From positions 1-45,899 of the forward strand of contig JBGCGA010000031.1 in assembly GCA_045110285.1 (NCBI GenBank): a stretch of 45,899 nt of DNA, in the 5' to 3' direction. This stretch comes from Putridiphycobacter sp045110285 (lineage in GTDB: Bacteria; Bacteroidota; Bacteroidia; Flavobacteriales_D; Crocinitomicaceae). Numbering within the stretch: the first letter of the stretch is position 1; the number at the start of each line of letters is the position of its first letter. The notes beneath the pieces were generated by a model. The model saw only the letters and a program-made list of their open reading frames with translations. It was not told the DNA's origin and did no database searches. The position numbers and the translations under genes are program-made. This document shows positions 26,597-35,462 of the stretch, one piece after another.

Positions 26597-27483
26597 TGAA
26601 TAAGAAGATAAAGTTATTATTTATTATAAACCCGGTATCAGGCATTGGTAAAAAAGAAGTTTTGCCAAAAATGATAGATGGTTCAATTAACCATGAAAAG
26701 TTTGCCTATGCCATTCAGTATACTAAACACAAAAAGCATGGCGCTACCATTGCTGCTGAAGAAAAAAACATGTATGACGCTATAGTAGCCATTGGTGGAG
26801 ACGGCACAGTGAGTGAAATTGGTGCGTCTTTAAGACAATCGAATTGTGCTTTAGGAATTATTCCAGTAGGATCGGGAAATGGGATAGCTCGTCACCTCAA
26901 AATTCCGAGAAATATAAAAAAAGCCATTGAGCGCATTAATGCATTTAAAATTGAAACTATTGATACTGGGCTTTGCAACGACATTCCGTTTATTGGAGTT
27001 TGCGGGTTTGGTTTTGATGCACATATTGCCGAAGCATTTGAAAAATACCATAAAAGAGGGTTGCGCAGCTATGCTAAATTAATTACGCAATACTACCAAA
27101 AATACAAATCTCCTACATTTACCATATCGGGTGAGCAATTTTCGATTGAAAAACAAAGTTTACTAGCTTGCATCTCAAATTCATCTGAATACGGAAATGG
27201 ATTTGCTATTTCACCTTACTCCGAAATGCAAGATGGTCAGTTTGAATTAATTTTAATTGACAAATTTAAGATTTGGTCTGTGCCCATTATGCTCAGTCGA
27301 TTTTTCACTAAGAAAATTGACCGTTCCAAGCATCATACAGCCATTAATTTCCACAATAGTATTCGTTTGAAAGTAAATGGTAAAACGCCACTGTCTTTTC
27401 ATATTGATGGTGAGCCCATGAAAAGTGATAGCAGCGAATTTAAAATTTCCGTTCAGCCTAAAACTTTGAGGGTATTAGTTTAA
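26596..27483 (+). CDS. Diacylglycerol kinase-family lipid kinase (DgkB/YegS-like)
   Basis: The 295-residue soluble protein has an N-terminal LFIINPVSGIGKK, the nucleotide-binding GGDGTVSEIG (~66) and PVGSGNGIARHL, with a C-terminal beta-domain ending in FHIDGEPM. This family phosphorylates diacylglycerol, sphingosine-like lipids or phosphatidylglycerol. It begins on the last base of the upstream LTA-synthase-like stop codon (TAATG overlap). The natural reading is that it recycles the diacylglycerol that enzyme releases, as DgkB does in Gram-positive bacteria. The lipid substrate is inferred from context. Confidence 0.88.
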   Translation: MNKKIKLLFIINPVSGIGKKEVLPKMIDGSINHEKFAYAIQYTKHKKHGATIAAEEKNMYDAIVAIGGDGTVSEIGASLRQSNCALGIIPVGSGNGIARHLKIPRNIKKAIERINAFKIETIDTGLCNDIPFIGVCGFGFDAHIAEAFEKYHKRGLRSYAKLITQYYQKYKSPTFTISGEQFSIEKQSLLACISNSSEYGNGFAISPYSEMQDGQFELILIDKFKIWSVPIMLSRFFTKKIDRSKHHTAINFHNSIRLKVNGKTPLSFHIDGEPMKSDSSEFKISVQPKTLRVLV

Positions 27484-27488
27484 TTTTG
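27481..27488 (+). promoter_or_regulatory. -7 box TAATTTTG for the PorP/SprF-like gene
   Basis: TAATTTTG overlaps the stop codon of the lipid kinase and lies 23 bp before the ATG at 27512, suggesting separate transcription of the next gene. Confidence 0.4.
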
Positions 27489-27511
27489 TCGTTTGATATT
27501 TCATAAGTAAA

Positions 27512-28339
27512 ATGAAGAATTTACTGGGACTAATTGTATTTCTGCTATCTGCTGCATTGGCACATTGTCAGTTGGGGTCGAAATATAATATTGGAACGGC
27601 TCCAGGACAAGCAAATCCTGCCTTTACCGGCACTATGGAGAATGGTGCAATTCATACAAATTTATACGTTGCCGAATACGATTATTTTATTCTGAATTCA
27701 AGTTACCAAACTCATTTACCTAAGGGTAATAGCGGTGCGGGAATACTATTAGGCACAAAACGATTCGAATCCTACTCTATTTCGAAGTACGGCGCAGCAT
27801 ACAGCTATCAATCAAATATCTCCGAAAAATTGGCTTTAAGTATAGGATTTGCGGGTTACTACACTGCAGATCGTGATGATTATTTTCCAGAATTTGACAC
27901 TAGTTTTTTTTCATTAGACGGCGGGTTAGTCCTTTATTCTGATAGGTTATTCCTATCCATATCTGCATATGAGTTTAAAAAACGAAGTGAATCCGTTAGG
28001 GTAAAATCAATGTTTGGCTACCAATTTTATATTAAGAGGCTAACTGGACTGACAGTTACACCAGTTGTTGGCATTGCTATTAACCAGGGGTTAGACTACT
28101 TAAACGTTAGAATAAATGCAGGTTACAAGAAAATAAAATGCGTTTTTGGTGGAGCAACCAATGAGTTTTTGGTTGGCCTGGGATATGAAAATCAAAAAAT
28201 AGGCATTCATTATCTATTTTCTTATTTCAAGTCTGAATTTTCAAGTGGGTTTAATTTAAATAATCGATTCTCTCTCACTATCAAACTACCGAGATCAATC
28301 CCCAGAAATACCAATTGTTTTGATTTTCAACTTTTTTAA
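27512..28339 (+). CDS. PorP/SprF-family type IX secretion membrane protein
   Basis: A signal peptide (1-20) precedes a beta-barrel of about 255 residues. The N-terminal QANPAFTGTMENG segment and the GYYTADRDDY turn are typical of PorP/SprF proteins, which sit in the outer membrane and help T9SS export specific, often type B, partner proteins. Such genes usually lie beside their partner. Here the neighbours are a lipid kinase and lgt, and the only type B substrate in view is at 15408-18431. It converges with lgt and their stop codons overlap by 4 bp. Confidence 0.82.
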   Translation: MKNLLGLIVFLLSAALAHCQLGSKYNIGTAPGQANPAFTGTMENGAIHTNLYVAEYDYFILNSSYQTHLPKGNSGAGILLGTKRFESYSISKYGAAYSYQSNISEKLALSIGFAGYYTADRDDYFPEFDTSFFSLDGGLVLYSDRLFLSISAYEFKKRSESVRVKSMFGYQFYIKRLTGLTVTPVVGIAINQGLDYLNVRINAGYKKIKCVFGGATNEFLVGLGYENQKIGIHYLFSYFKSEFSSGFNLNNRFSLTIKLPRSIPRNTNCFDFQLF

Positions 28340-29277
28340 TAGTCTACCTTTCCAGCTTTAAAAGATTTAATGCCTTTAGAAATTAGATAAAGTCCAATAA
28401 TCACTAGTGGAATACTCAGATATTGCCCCATATTTAGTCCTTCTAAGTCTTTGTCAATTCCAGCTTGGTTTTCTTTAATAAATTCAATAAAAAATCTTGC
28501 TCCAAATACTAGCACAAAAAATATTCCCAGCAAAAAACCTTTAATTTGTCCAGCATTGGTTTTCCAATAAAACCACATGAGAATACCGAAAAATACAAGG
28601 TAACAAATCGCTTCAATTAACTGTGCAGGATACCGTGCAGGAATAGCCGCAAATAAATCGGCATATTTATTTGGATTAGCAGCAACTGTATTATAAGCCG
28701 CATTGAGTTTGTCGGAATAATTATCATTTGTCAAACCTGTTGTTCCGGTTGCATCTATGACCAATCTATCAGAAGCACCATCTCTCAAAAATTTAAAACC
28801 TATCGGAGATTCAGTCACTTTTCCCAAAATTTCGTGATTAAATAGATTGCCTAGTCGGATTAAAAAAGCAGCTAAAGCAGTAGGGACCACTAACCTATCC
28901 AAAATCCACAGCACGCCGGTTTTTGTAACATTTCTGTTCAATAACAAAGCCGCTATAATAATTCCTAAAGCACCACCATGACTGGCTAGGCCTCCTTGCC
29001 AGATGTATAAAATTTCAATCGGATTACTCAAATAATCCCATGGTTCGTAAAACAAGCAATGGCCCAATCTCGCTCCTAATACACCACCTAGCAAAACATA
29101 TATAAACGTTTTATCCATCCAAGGCTCAGGAACTTTTTCATTCTTATAAATTCGATTTAATATTGTAAAACCTAAGTAAAAACCTAGCCCCCACATTAAG
29201 CCATACCAACGCGGGGTATTTAAACTTGAAATTACCCGTGGATCCATAGTCCAATTGATGAATAATAAATCTGTCAT
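28336..29277 (-). CDS. lgt: Prolipoprotein diacylglyceryl transferase
   Basis: Seven or so membrane helices with Lgt signatures: GARLGHCLFYEP, GGLASHGGALG and RLGNLFNHEILG, followed by RYPAQLIEA and GARFFIEFIKENQ. Lgt attaches diacylglycerol from phosphatidylglycerol to the lipobox cysteine of prelipoproteins, the first step in maturing the many lipoproteins of this window. Compared with E. coli it has an insert (about residues 155-195, after SPIGFKFLRDG) of low similarity. The longest frame starts at a TTG (29304); the ATG at 29277 is the better start. Confidence 0.93.
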   Translation of the reverse strand: MTDLLFINWTMDPRVISSLNTPRWYGLMWGLGFYLGFTILNRIYKNEKVPEPWMDKTFIYVLLGGVLGARLGHCLFYEPWDYLSNPIEILYIWQGGLASHGGALGIIIAALLLNRNVTKTGVLWILDRLVVPTALAAFLIRLGNLFNHEILGKVTESPIGFKFLRDGASDRLVIDATGTTGLTNDNYSDKLNAAYNTVAANPNKYADLFAAIPARYPAQLIEAICYLVFFGILMWFYWKTNAGQIKGFLLGIFFVLVFGARFFIEFIKENQAGIDKDLEGLNMGQYLSIPLVIIGLYLISKGIKSFKAGKVDY

Positions 29278-29421
29278 ATCAATTATTTCCACGAAAATAA
29301 ACAATCCTTTGAAAAGAAAAAGAATGTTGATAAACTATTCACTAAATGTGAAGAAATGATATTGGCAAGTGACATAATATTTGCCATATTTGCAATTGCA
29401 TTTTAATATTAAACGCAAAGT

Positions 29422-30492
29422 ATGTCTAAACAACACAATTTTGGTGCAGGACCATGCATCTTACCTCAAGAAGTTTTCGAAGAAGCTTCTAAGGCAGTTT
29501 TAAATTTTAATGGTTTATCTATTCTGGAAGTTTCACACCGAAGCCCTGATTTTGTAGCCGTAATGGAAGAAGCTATTGATTTGGTTAAAAAAGCACTGAA
29601 TGTGCCTGAAGGGTATGCAGTGATGTTTTTACAAGGGGGAGCTAGTCTTGGTTTTTTAATTTCAGCAATGAATATGGCTGGAAAATATAAAAAAGCCGCT
29701 TATATAGACACAGGTGTTTGGAGTACAAAAGCCATAAAAGAAGCAGTAAACGCTGGTTTAGAAGTTGATGTTGTAGCAAGTTCAAAAGCTGATGGATACA
29801 AAAGTGTCCCTGCTGGTAAAATTGAAGGAGACTATGATTTTGTGCATTACACTTCGAACAATACCATTTATGGCACACAGTTTAAGGATAAATTAGATAC
29901 AGATTTACCAGTTGTTTGTGATATGTCGTCTGATATTTTTTCAAAAGAAATCAATGTCTCTGATTTTGATATCATTTATGCAGGTGCGCAAAAGAATTTA
30001 GGCCCAGCAGGTGCTACATTATTTATAGTTAAGGAATCTATTTTAGGCCAGTCGACTGTAAAAATGCCAACTTATTTAAACTTACAGACTCATTTCGATA
30101 AAGACAGTATGTTTAACACACCACCTGTATTTTCAATTTATGTATCAATGCTTAATTTAAGGCATTTAATGAAAAATGGAGGTGTTTCAGCTATTGAAAA
30201 AGTCAACCAAGCAAAAGCTGATTTATTGTACAACGAAATTGATATCAACCCTTTATTTCTTGGAAATGTACAATTAGATTGCAGATCAAATATGAACGTG
30301 ACATTTGTATTAACAGACGAGAATTTAACTGAAGCTTTTAATGAGGCATGGAAAAAAGCAGACATTGTTGGTTTAAAAGGACACCGTTCGGCAGGAGGCT
30401 TTAGAGCATCAATGTACAACGCTCTGCCATTGTCATCAGTAGAGCACTTAGTAGGCGTGATGAAAGAATTTACAGCAAACCATATCAGATAA
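29422..30492 (+). CDS. serC: Phosphoserine aminotransferase
   Basis: The 356-residue class V aminotransferase has HNFGAGPCILPQ at its start, HRSPDF, the PLP lysine K191 in YAGAQKNLGPAG, and RSAGGFRASMYNA near the end. It makes 3-phosphoserine from 3-phosphohydroxypyruvate and glutamate, and the same enzyme often serves pyridoxal phosphate synthesis. It is followed 8 bp later by serA, the preceding step of the same pathway. The 117 bp upstream, shared with lgt, hold an inverted TGGCAA/TTGCCA but no exact -7 box. Confidence 0.96.
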   Translation: MSKQHNFGAGPCILPQEVFEEASKAVLNFNGLSILEVSHRSPDFVAVMEEAIDLVKKALNVPEGYAVMFLQGGASLGFLISAMNMAGKYKKAAYIDTGVWSTKAIKEAVNAGLEVDVVASSKADGYKSVPAGKIEGDYDFVHYTSNNTIYGTQFKDKLDTDLPVVCDMSSDIFSKEINVSDFDIIYAGAQKNLGPAGATLFIVKESILGQSTVKMPTYLNLQTHFDKDSMFNTPPVFSIYVSMLNLRHLMKNGGVSAIEKVNQAKADLLYNEIDINPLFLGNVQLDCRSNMNVTFVLTDENLTEAFNEAWKKADIVGLKGHRSAGGFRASMYNALPLSSVEHLVGVMKEFTANHIR

Positions 30493-30500
30493 AAAAATAC

Positions 30501-31457
30501 ATGAAAATTTTAGCAAACGACGGCATTTCACCTGAGGGAGTAATTGCTTTAGAAAAAGGAGGATTTACCGTTTTAACAAATAATATTCCGCAAGACGAGT
30601 TAGTAACTGAAATAAACAAGCAAAATATTGTTGGTATACTGGTAAGGAGTGCTACCACTGTCCGCAAAGCACTAATTGATGCTTGTCCGGAATTAAAGCT
30701 AATTGGCAGAGGTGGCGTTGGAATGGACAATATTGATGTAGATTATGCCCGTTCAAAAGGCCTATATGTTATTAATACACCTGGTGCTTCATCACAGTCG
30801 GTAGCAGAATTGGTGATGGGTAATTTATTTTCTCTTTCAAGGGGAATTTTTCATTCCAATAGAGTGATGCCTTCAACCGGTAATGTTGAGTTTAAAGCCT
30901 TGAAAAAAAAGTATGCCAAAGGGCAAGAACTTAAAGGAAAAACAATTGGTATTGTTGGATTTGGAAGAATTGGACAAGCCTTAGCCAGCTATTGCTTAGG
31001 ATGTGGCATGACTGTTTTGCCAATTGATAGAAAAGTAAACACATTTGAAATTCCGTTAACTATCAACGGAAATGAAATGAAAATATCATTGAACTCAGTA
31101 AATGATTTAAATGCTGCATTGCCTGAATTAGATTATATTTCCTTACATGTTCCAAAACAAGCAGATGGAAGTGCTGTTATTGCCAAAAGTGAAATAGAAA
31201 AAATGAAAACTGGTGTAATTCTAGTAAATGCGGCCAGAGGAGGTGTTATTGAAGAAAATGACCTGATTGCAGGAATTAATTCAGGGAAAATAAGAGCAGC
31301 TGCTTTAGATGTTTTCGAAAATGAGCCTGCCCCTAGAGCGGATATTTTGGCCCATGAACAAATTGCTAGTACGCCACATATAGGTGCTGCCACAGTTGAA
31401 GCGCAAACAAGAATTGGAGAAGAATTAGCTGAACAAATTATTACACTCTTAAAATAA
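30501..31457 (+). CDS. serA: D-3-phosphoglycerate dehydrogenase (short form)
   Basis: The protein has the NAD-binding motif GFGRIG (153-158) and the catalytic triad of 2-hydroxyacid dehydrogenases: R246 in NAARGG, E275 in FENEPAP and H293 in TPHIGA. At 318 residues it lacks the ACT domain that gives serine feedback inhibition in E. coli SerA, so this enzyme should not be controlled that way. It oxidises 3-phosphoglycerate to 3-phosphohydroxypyruvate for SerC. It lies between serC and rpe, with gaps of 8 and 6 bp, so the three form one operon. serB is not in the window. Confidence 0.93.
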   Translation: MKILANDGISPEGVIALEKGGFTVLTNNIPQDELVTEINKQNIVGILVRSATTVRKALIDACPELKLIGRGGVGMDNIDVDYARSKGLYVINTPGASSQSVAELVMGNLFSLSRGIFHSNRVMPSTGNVEFKALKKKYAKGQELKGKTIGIVGFGRIGQALASYCLGCGMTVLPIDRKVNTFEIPLTINGNEMKISLNSVNDLNAALPELDYISLHVPKQADGSAVIAKSEIEKMKTGVILVNAARGGVIEENDLIAGINSGKIRAAALDVFENEPAPRADILAHEQIASTPHIGAATVEAQTRIGEELAEQIITLLK

Positions 31458-31463
31458 TATATA

Positions 31464-32111
31464 ATGGCCATTATATCACCTTCAATGCTAGCATCCGACT
31501 TTGCCAATTTACAGGCAGAAGTTGAAATGATTAATCAATCGAATGCAGATTGGTTCCACATTGATATTATGGACGGTGTTTTTGTCCCAAATATTTCATT
31601 TGGATTGCCTGTGATGGCCGCTATGTCAAAACATGCTACCAAACCAATGGACGTGCACTTAATGATTGCCAATCCAGACCAATATATTTCAGACTTTAAG
31701 AAAGCTGGAGCAGACTGGCTTACTGTGCACTACGAAGTATGTCCGCACTTGCACAGGACCATTCAGGCGATAAAAGCTGAAGGAATGAAAGCTGGCGTAG
31801 CTCTAAATCCGCATACGCCAGTAAGTGTTTTAGAGGAAGTAATCAATGATTTAGACTTAGTACTAATCATGTCCGTAAATCCTGGTTTTGGTGGACAAAA
31901 GTTTATTGAAAAAGCAGTAGATAAAGTAGCCAGGTTAAAAGCTATGATAGTCGCATCAGGCGCAAAAACACTAATTGAAGTGGATGGTGGTGTAAATAAC
32001 ATAACTGGAGCCAAATTAATTGCTGCGGGAGCAGATGCGCTGGTTGCTGGAAGTTACGTTTTTAAGTCAACAAGTCCTGCTGCCACAATTGATCTATTGA
32101 AAACACTTTAG
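31464..32111 (+). CDS. rpe: Ribulose-phosphate 3-epimerase
   Basis: This 215-residue TIM barrel has SPSMLASDFANL, the metal site in HIDIMDGVFVPNISFG, MDVHLMI, MSVNPGFGGQKF and EVDGGVN, all typical for Rpe. It interconverts ribulose 5-phosphate and xylulose 5-phosphate in the pentose phosphate pathway. It starts 6 bp after serA, which places it in the serC-serA transcript. Confidence 0.96.
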   Translation: MAIISPSMLASDFANLQAEVEMINQSNADWFHIDIMDGVFVPNISFGLPVMAAMSKHATKPMDVHLMIANPDQYISDFKKAGADWLTVHYEVCPHLHRTIQAIKAEGMKAGVALNPHTPVSVLEEVINDLDLVLIMSVNPGFGGQKFIEKAVDKVARLKAMIVASGAKTLIEVDGGVNNITGAKLIAAGADALVAGSYVFKSTSPAATIDLLKTL

Positions 32112-32154
32112 GTTATTCTAAATTCTTTAGCTTAGTAGTTAGTAATTAAAATTA

Positions 32155-33231
32155 ATGAAGAACCTACTATTTGTTTTTTGCTTTTGTTGCAGTCATGCCT
32201 ACGCTCAGGAAGATTCAACAGAGGTGAAATACAATCCAAAAGATGATTTTAGCATTACAGGATTTCCCTTAGTTTTTTACTTGCCTGAAACAAATTTAGC
32301 CTTTGGTGCTTTGGGAATGACCGTTTTTAATGCAGGAAAGAATAAAGCTTGGCGAAAATCGCAAGTTCAGCTTGGATTGGCTTATACCTTGAAAAAGCAG
32401 TTTTTACTTTTTGTACCCTACGAACTGTATTTTAAAGATAATTGGAAATTGGGCGGTGAACTGGGCTACTACCGTTACTTTTACAACTACTACGGCATTG
32501 GCGCTAAAAGTTTAGAAAACGATTTAGAAACATATGACGCCAATTTTCCTCGTCTCATTTCCTCATTGCTGTATCGATTTAACGATAAAGTTTTGGCAGG
32601 CTTTCAATACCGACTGGATGTATTTGATATTCCAAATATAGGACCGCTTTTAGCAAATGAAAACCCAGTTGGTATTGGTGGAGGGACAATTAGTACAGTA
32701 GGAATTGCAACATCATTTGATAGTAGAGATGATATTTTCTATCCAAGAAAAGGCGTATTGGTTAATTTAAACACCGAGCATTCTGGCGCTTTAACAGGAT
32801 CATCCTACAACTACAGTACAATTAGTATTGATGCTACATGGTATCAAACCATTTTCGAAAATCAAGTTATTGTAAGCAACTTGTTTTTAGGTAACAGTGC
32901 CGGCAATCTCCCCTACTTTAATTACTTCTATTTATCCTCAGGCAAGCGAGGACGTGGGTTTAACGATAGGCGCTTTATTGATAAAAACATGGCACTGCTT
33001 CAAGTAGAATACCGATTTCCAATATACAAGCGATTTAGAGGAGTGGCTTTTGCCTCATCAGGCACAGTCTCGCCCTCTACTTCGGAACTATTCAAACAAC
33101 CTCAGAAAATTGGGTATGGTGCAGGTTTGAGATTTCAACTTAGTAAAAAACAACTAAATCATCTGAGATTAGATGTGGCTCGCAGTCAAGAAGGCTTTCA
33201 ATTTTATATTACAATTGGAGAGGCATTTTAG
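32155..33231 (+). CDS. BamA/Omp85-family beta-barrel protein without POTRA domains
   Basis: A signal peptide (1-17) is followed directly by a 16-strand-type barrel with Omp85 features: SFDSRDDIFYPRKGVLV, GRGFNDRRF (the loop-6 R-G-F motif) and a C-terminal aromatic residue in YITIGEAF. At 358 residues there is no room for POTRA domains, so it is not BamA itself but one of the short surface-antigen family proteins common in Bacteroidetes. It follows rpe by 43 bp on the same strand but probably is not functionally linked. Client unknown. Confidence 0.82.
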   Translation: MKNLLFVFCFCCSHAYAQEDSTEVKYNPKDDFSITGFPLVFYLPETNLAFGALGMTVFNAGKNKAWRKSQVQLGLAYTLKKQFLLFVPYELYFKDNWKLGGELGYYRYFYNYYGIGAKSLENDLETYDANFPRLISSLLYRFNDKVLAGFQYRLDVFDIPNIGPLLANENPVGIGGGTISTVGIATSFDSRDDIFYPRKGVLVNLNTEHSGALTGSSYNYSTISIDATWYQTIFENQVIVSNLFLGNSAGNLPYFNYFYLSSGKRGRGFNDRRFIDKNMALLQVEYRFPIYKRFRGVAFASSGTVSPSTSELFKQPQKIGYGAGLRFQLSKKQLNHLRLDVARSQEGFQFYITIGEAF

Positions 33232-33232
33232 T

Positions 33233-33886
33233 TTATTGGCGACTATTGTTTCTCGAAAAAAAATAGGAATACCCAATTCCTCCGGTGAAATGACCATCAT
33301 ACCCAATCTCTGGTCGTATGGCCCACTTATTAAGGTTCTGACTTAACCCTAAGCCAATGTTTATAGCAGGAAAAACTTGAATACTACTGCCAACACCTAT
33401 ATGCATTCTAGGTATAATGTTTAATTGAAAATGCTGACTCGAATATGGGGAGAAAATAACGCGTGGCTTTAACATGACTGCCACATCTCCACCTGCTATA
33501 TAAAGCCCTAATGGAATTGAAAAAGCTACTTTTTGATCAATGATATTTATTTTATTTCCTATTTCAACAAAGTTTACAATTTTTGGGGTCGTAATGGTAT
33601 TGTCAAAGAATTGATAGAAATTATCGATTACAATGATGCCTTCATACCTGAGTTTTAAATTGTATTTTCTGGATACGCCAATTGTTAAAGCGCCTCCGAA
33701 ATTATTATTAATATTTGAGAAATCATTAACATAAGGTTCAGAATTCAAATAAACAGAAGAATTACCTTGTATTTCAAAATCGCCCTTATTTAACATTCTA
33801 GCACTTTCAAATGCTGAATTAACAGGTGCAATGCAGCCATAAAGGCATAAAAAAAGCAATAAAGGCACAAACTTTAGCATATTCAT
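33233..33886 (-). CDS. Hypothetical lipoprotein with beta-barrel-like repeats
   Basis: The 217-residue product begins with a lipoprotein signal ending LCLYGC (C18). The rest shows alternating hydrophobic strands and turn motifs (GGALTIGVSRKYNLKLRY, PLGLYIAGGDVAV, GIGYSYFF), like small outer-membrane barrel proteins. ATG codons at 33886 and 33880 are both possible. It converges with the Omp85-like gene (1 bp gap). No function can be assigned. Confidence 0.65.
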   Translation of the reverse strand: MNMLKFVPLLLFLCLYGCIAPVNSAFESARMLNKGDFEIQGNSSVYLNSEPYVNDFSNINNNFGGALTIGVSRKYNLKLRYEGIIVIDNFYQFFDNTITTPKIVNFVEIGNKINIIDQKVAFSIPLGLYIAGGDVAVMLKPRVIFSPYSSQHFQLNIIPRMHIGVGSSIQVFPAINIGLGLSQNLNKWAIRPEIGYDGHFTGGIGYSYFFSRNNSRQ

Positions 33887-34059
33887 GAAATAGGTTGTTC
33901 TTAACGTTAAAAAATTACAAATAGTTCAGTTAAAGTACAAAATATAAAGAATATAGAGCATTACTATTGACTATAAATATGTTTATTGATCAACCGAAAC
34001 AATTGATTAATTTTTATTATTATCGACATTATTTTACTATAATTACAAGTTCAAAATTC

Positions 34060-34067
34060 TATATTTG
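34060..34067 (+). promoter_or_regulatory. -7 box TATATTTG for the gene at 34084
   Basis: TATATTTG matches TAnnTTTG 16 bp before the ATG at 34084 and rules against the longer reading from 33967. Confidence 0.45.
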
Positions 34068-34083
34068 TAGAAACCTTAGAAAG

Positions 34084-34536
34084 ATGAAAAAAATATTTAG
34101 TACTTTATTTATTATTAGCTTATTGAGCTGTAGTTATAGTCAAGTTAATTCTAATGCAATTGGATTAAGAGGAGGTTCTGGTAACCTAGGTTATGGCGGT
34201 GAAATAACGTTTCAAAAAGGAATTGGTGAAGGCAATAGGCTTGAATTAGATTTTGGTGCGAGGGGTTATGGCAATGGATCAGAATTAATTGCTTCTGGTA
34301 TTTACCATTGGGTAAAAAATATTACAAGCGGTTTAAATTGGTACATAGGGCCTGGCGCTCAAGTTGGAATTGGAAACGGATTTAGATTGGGTGTAGGCGG
34401 TCAAATTGGTATTGAATTCGATTTAAATGAAGTAGACATTCCGCTACTAATTAGCATTGATAGTCGCCCCATGTTTGGTTTTGGAGGATCAGGATTTAGA
34501 GCAGGAGCATTTGGAGCGCTGAGGTATACTTTTTAA
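34084..34536 (+). CDS. Hypothetical small exported beta-rich protein
   Basis: From the ATG at 34084 the protein is 150 residues: a signal peptide (1-20, ending SCSYSQ) and a glycine-rich, strand-forming mature region (LRGGSGNLGYGG, GPGAQVGIGNGFRLGVGGQIG, final YTF) typical of a small outer-membrane barrel or porin-like protein. The frame is open upstream to a TTG at 33967, but a promoter box and the signal peptide place the start at 34084. Function unknown. Confidence 0.68.
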   Translation: MKKIFSTLFIISLLSCSYSQVNSNAIGLRGGSGNLGYGGEITFQKGIGEGNRLELDFGARGYGNGSELIASGIYHWVKNITSGLNWYIGPGAQVGIGNGFRLGVGGQIGIEFDLNEVDIPLLISIDSRPMFGFGGSGFRAGAFGALRYTF

Positions 34537-34563
34537 GTCACTGTAGCCTTTCAGGATAGATAT

Positions 34564-35451
34564 TTATTGTTTCTTCTTAATATTTGGAAATGGAATATAA
34601 GTTTCATCTCCTTTCACATTTGGAAATTGTTTATTAATCCAATCTATCTTTGCAGTTTGTAACCTTTCTCTGCTGTGTGAAACAAAATTCCATAATAAAT
34701 AGCAGTCATCTTCTAGTGGCTCTCCACCAAACAATAATATTTGAGTATGGGAATCCATGCAAATTTCACACTCTTGATCAGTTTTACTAACAAGCATTTG
34801 CCCAGCTTCTACTACTTGTCCCTGACTTGTAATTTGACCCTTTACAATAACAAAAGCTACTTCTCCCTTAATTTTATCTCTTAAGTCGACTGTTTTAGCT
34901 GTTTCGGCATAAATATCAACCATAAATAATGGAGAATGACCTTATAAAGGAGCCGATCTTCCAAAGGCATTTCCGGCCACTAATTTTATGGTTAATCCAT
35001 TTTCTGTCCATTTTGGAATTTCAGAACTACTGTAAAATTTAAACTCAGGATCCATCTCCGCTTTGCGCTTTGGCAATGCCACCCAAATCTGGTAACCGTG
35101 CATTGTGAATTCTTCTGTTCCTCTCCTATCTTCAGGAGTTCTTTCAGTATGAGTTACACCTGAACCAGCGGTCATAAATCCCACATCACCTGGCGAAATA
35201 ACTTGGTGAGACCCTATACTATCTTTGTGTTCTATCTCGCCTTCAAACAAATAAGTTAACGTACTTAAACCTATGTGTGGATGCTGGTCTACATCTACAT
35301 AATTGCCATTCCCTAATTTAGCTGGTCCCATATGATCAATAAATGTAAACGGGCCAACCTGCCTCTTTTTCCGAAAAGGTAGCAGTCTACCAACCATAAA
35401 ATTTCCTAAATCAGCTTGCTTTTCTTCAACAATTAGTTTGTTATTTCCCAT
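34564..35451 (-). pseudogene. Pirin-family bicupin gene interrupted by an in-frame TAA
   Basis: Two consecutive ORFs in the same frame together make one pirin of about 296 codons. The N-terminal part (35451 to 34942, 169 residues) holds the metal site H57, H59, H101 and E103 in HPHIGLSTLTY and HTE. It ends with a TAA at 34942-34944 after SAPL. Six sense codons (GHSPLF) then lead to an ATG at 34923 and the C-terminal cupin (119 residues, VDIYAETAKTVDLRD...). The protein sequence continues across the stop as in intact pirins, so a single nonsense change, or a sequencing error, explains the split. Both halves remain otherwise clean, so the change is recent or the halves are made separately by reinitiation. 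Active pirins bind iron and some act as quercetin dioxygenases. Confidence 0.85.
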
Positions 35452-35462
35452 CTCATTATTTT

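Noticed and set aside
29305..29421. TGGCAA/TTGCCA inverted repeat and repeated ATTTGC upstream of serC as a promoter/operator.
   Set aside because: No exact TAnnTTTG box is present and 6-bp arms are too short to claim a site.
34564..34923. The C-terminal pirin half as an independent gene.
   Set aside because: It is in the same frame as the N-terminal half, the six codons before its ATG continue the pirin sequence, and it lacks the metal-binding cupin.
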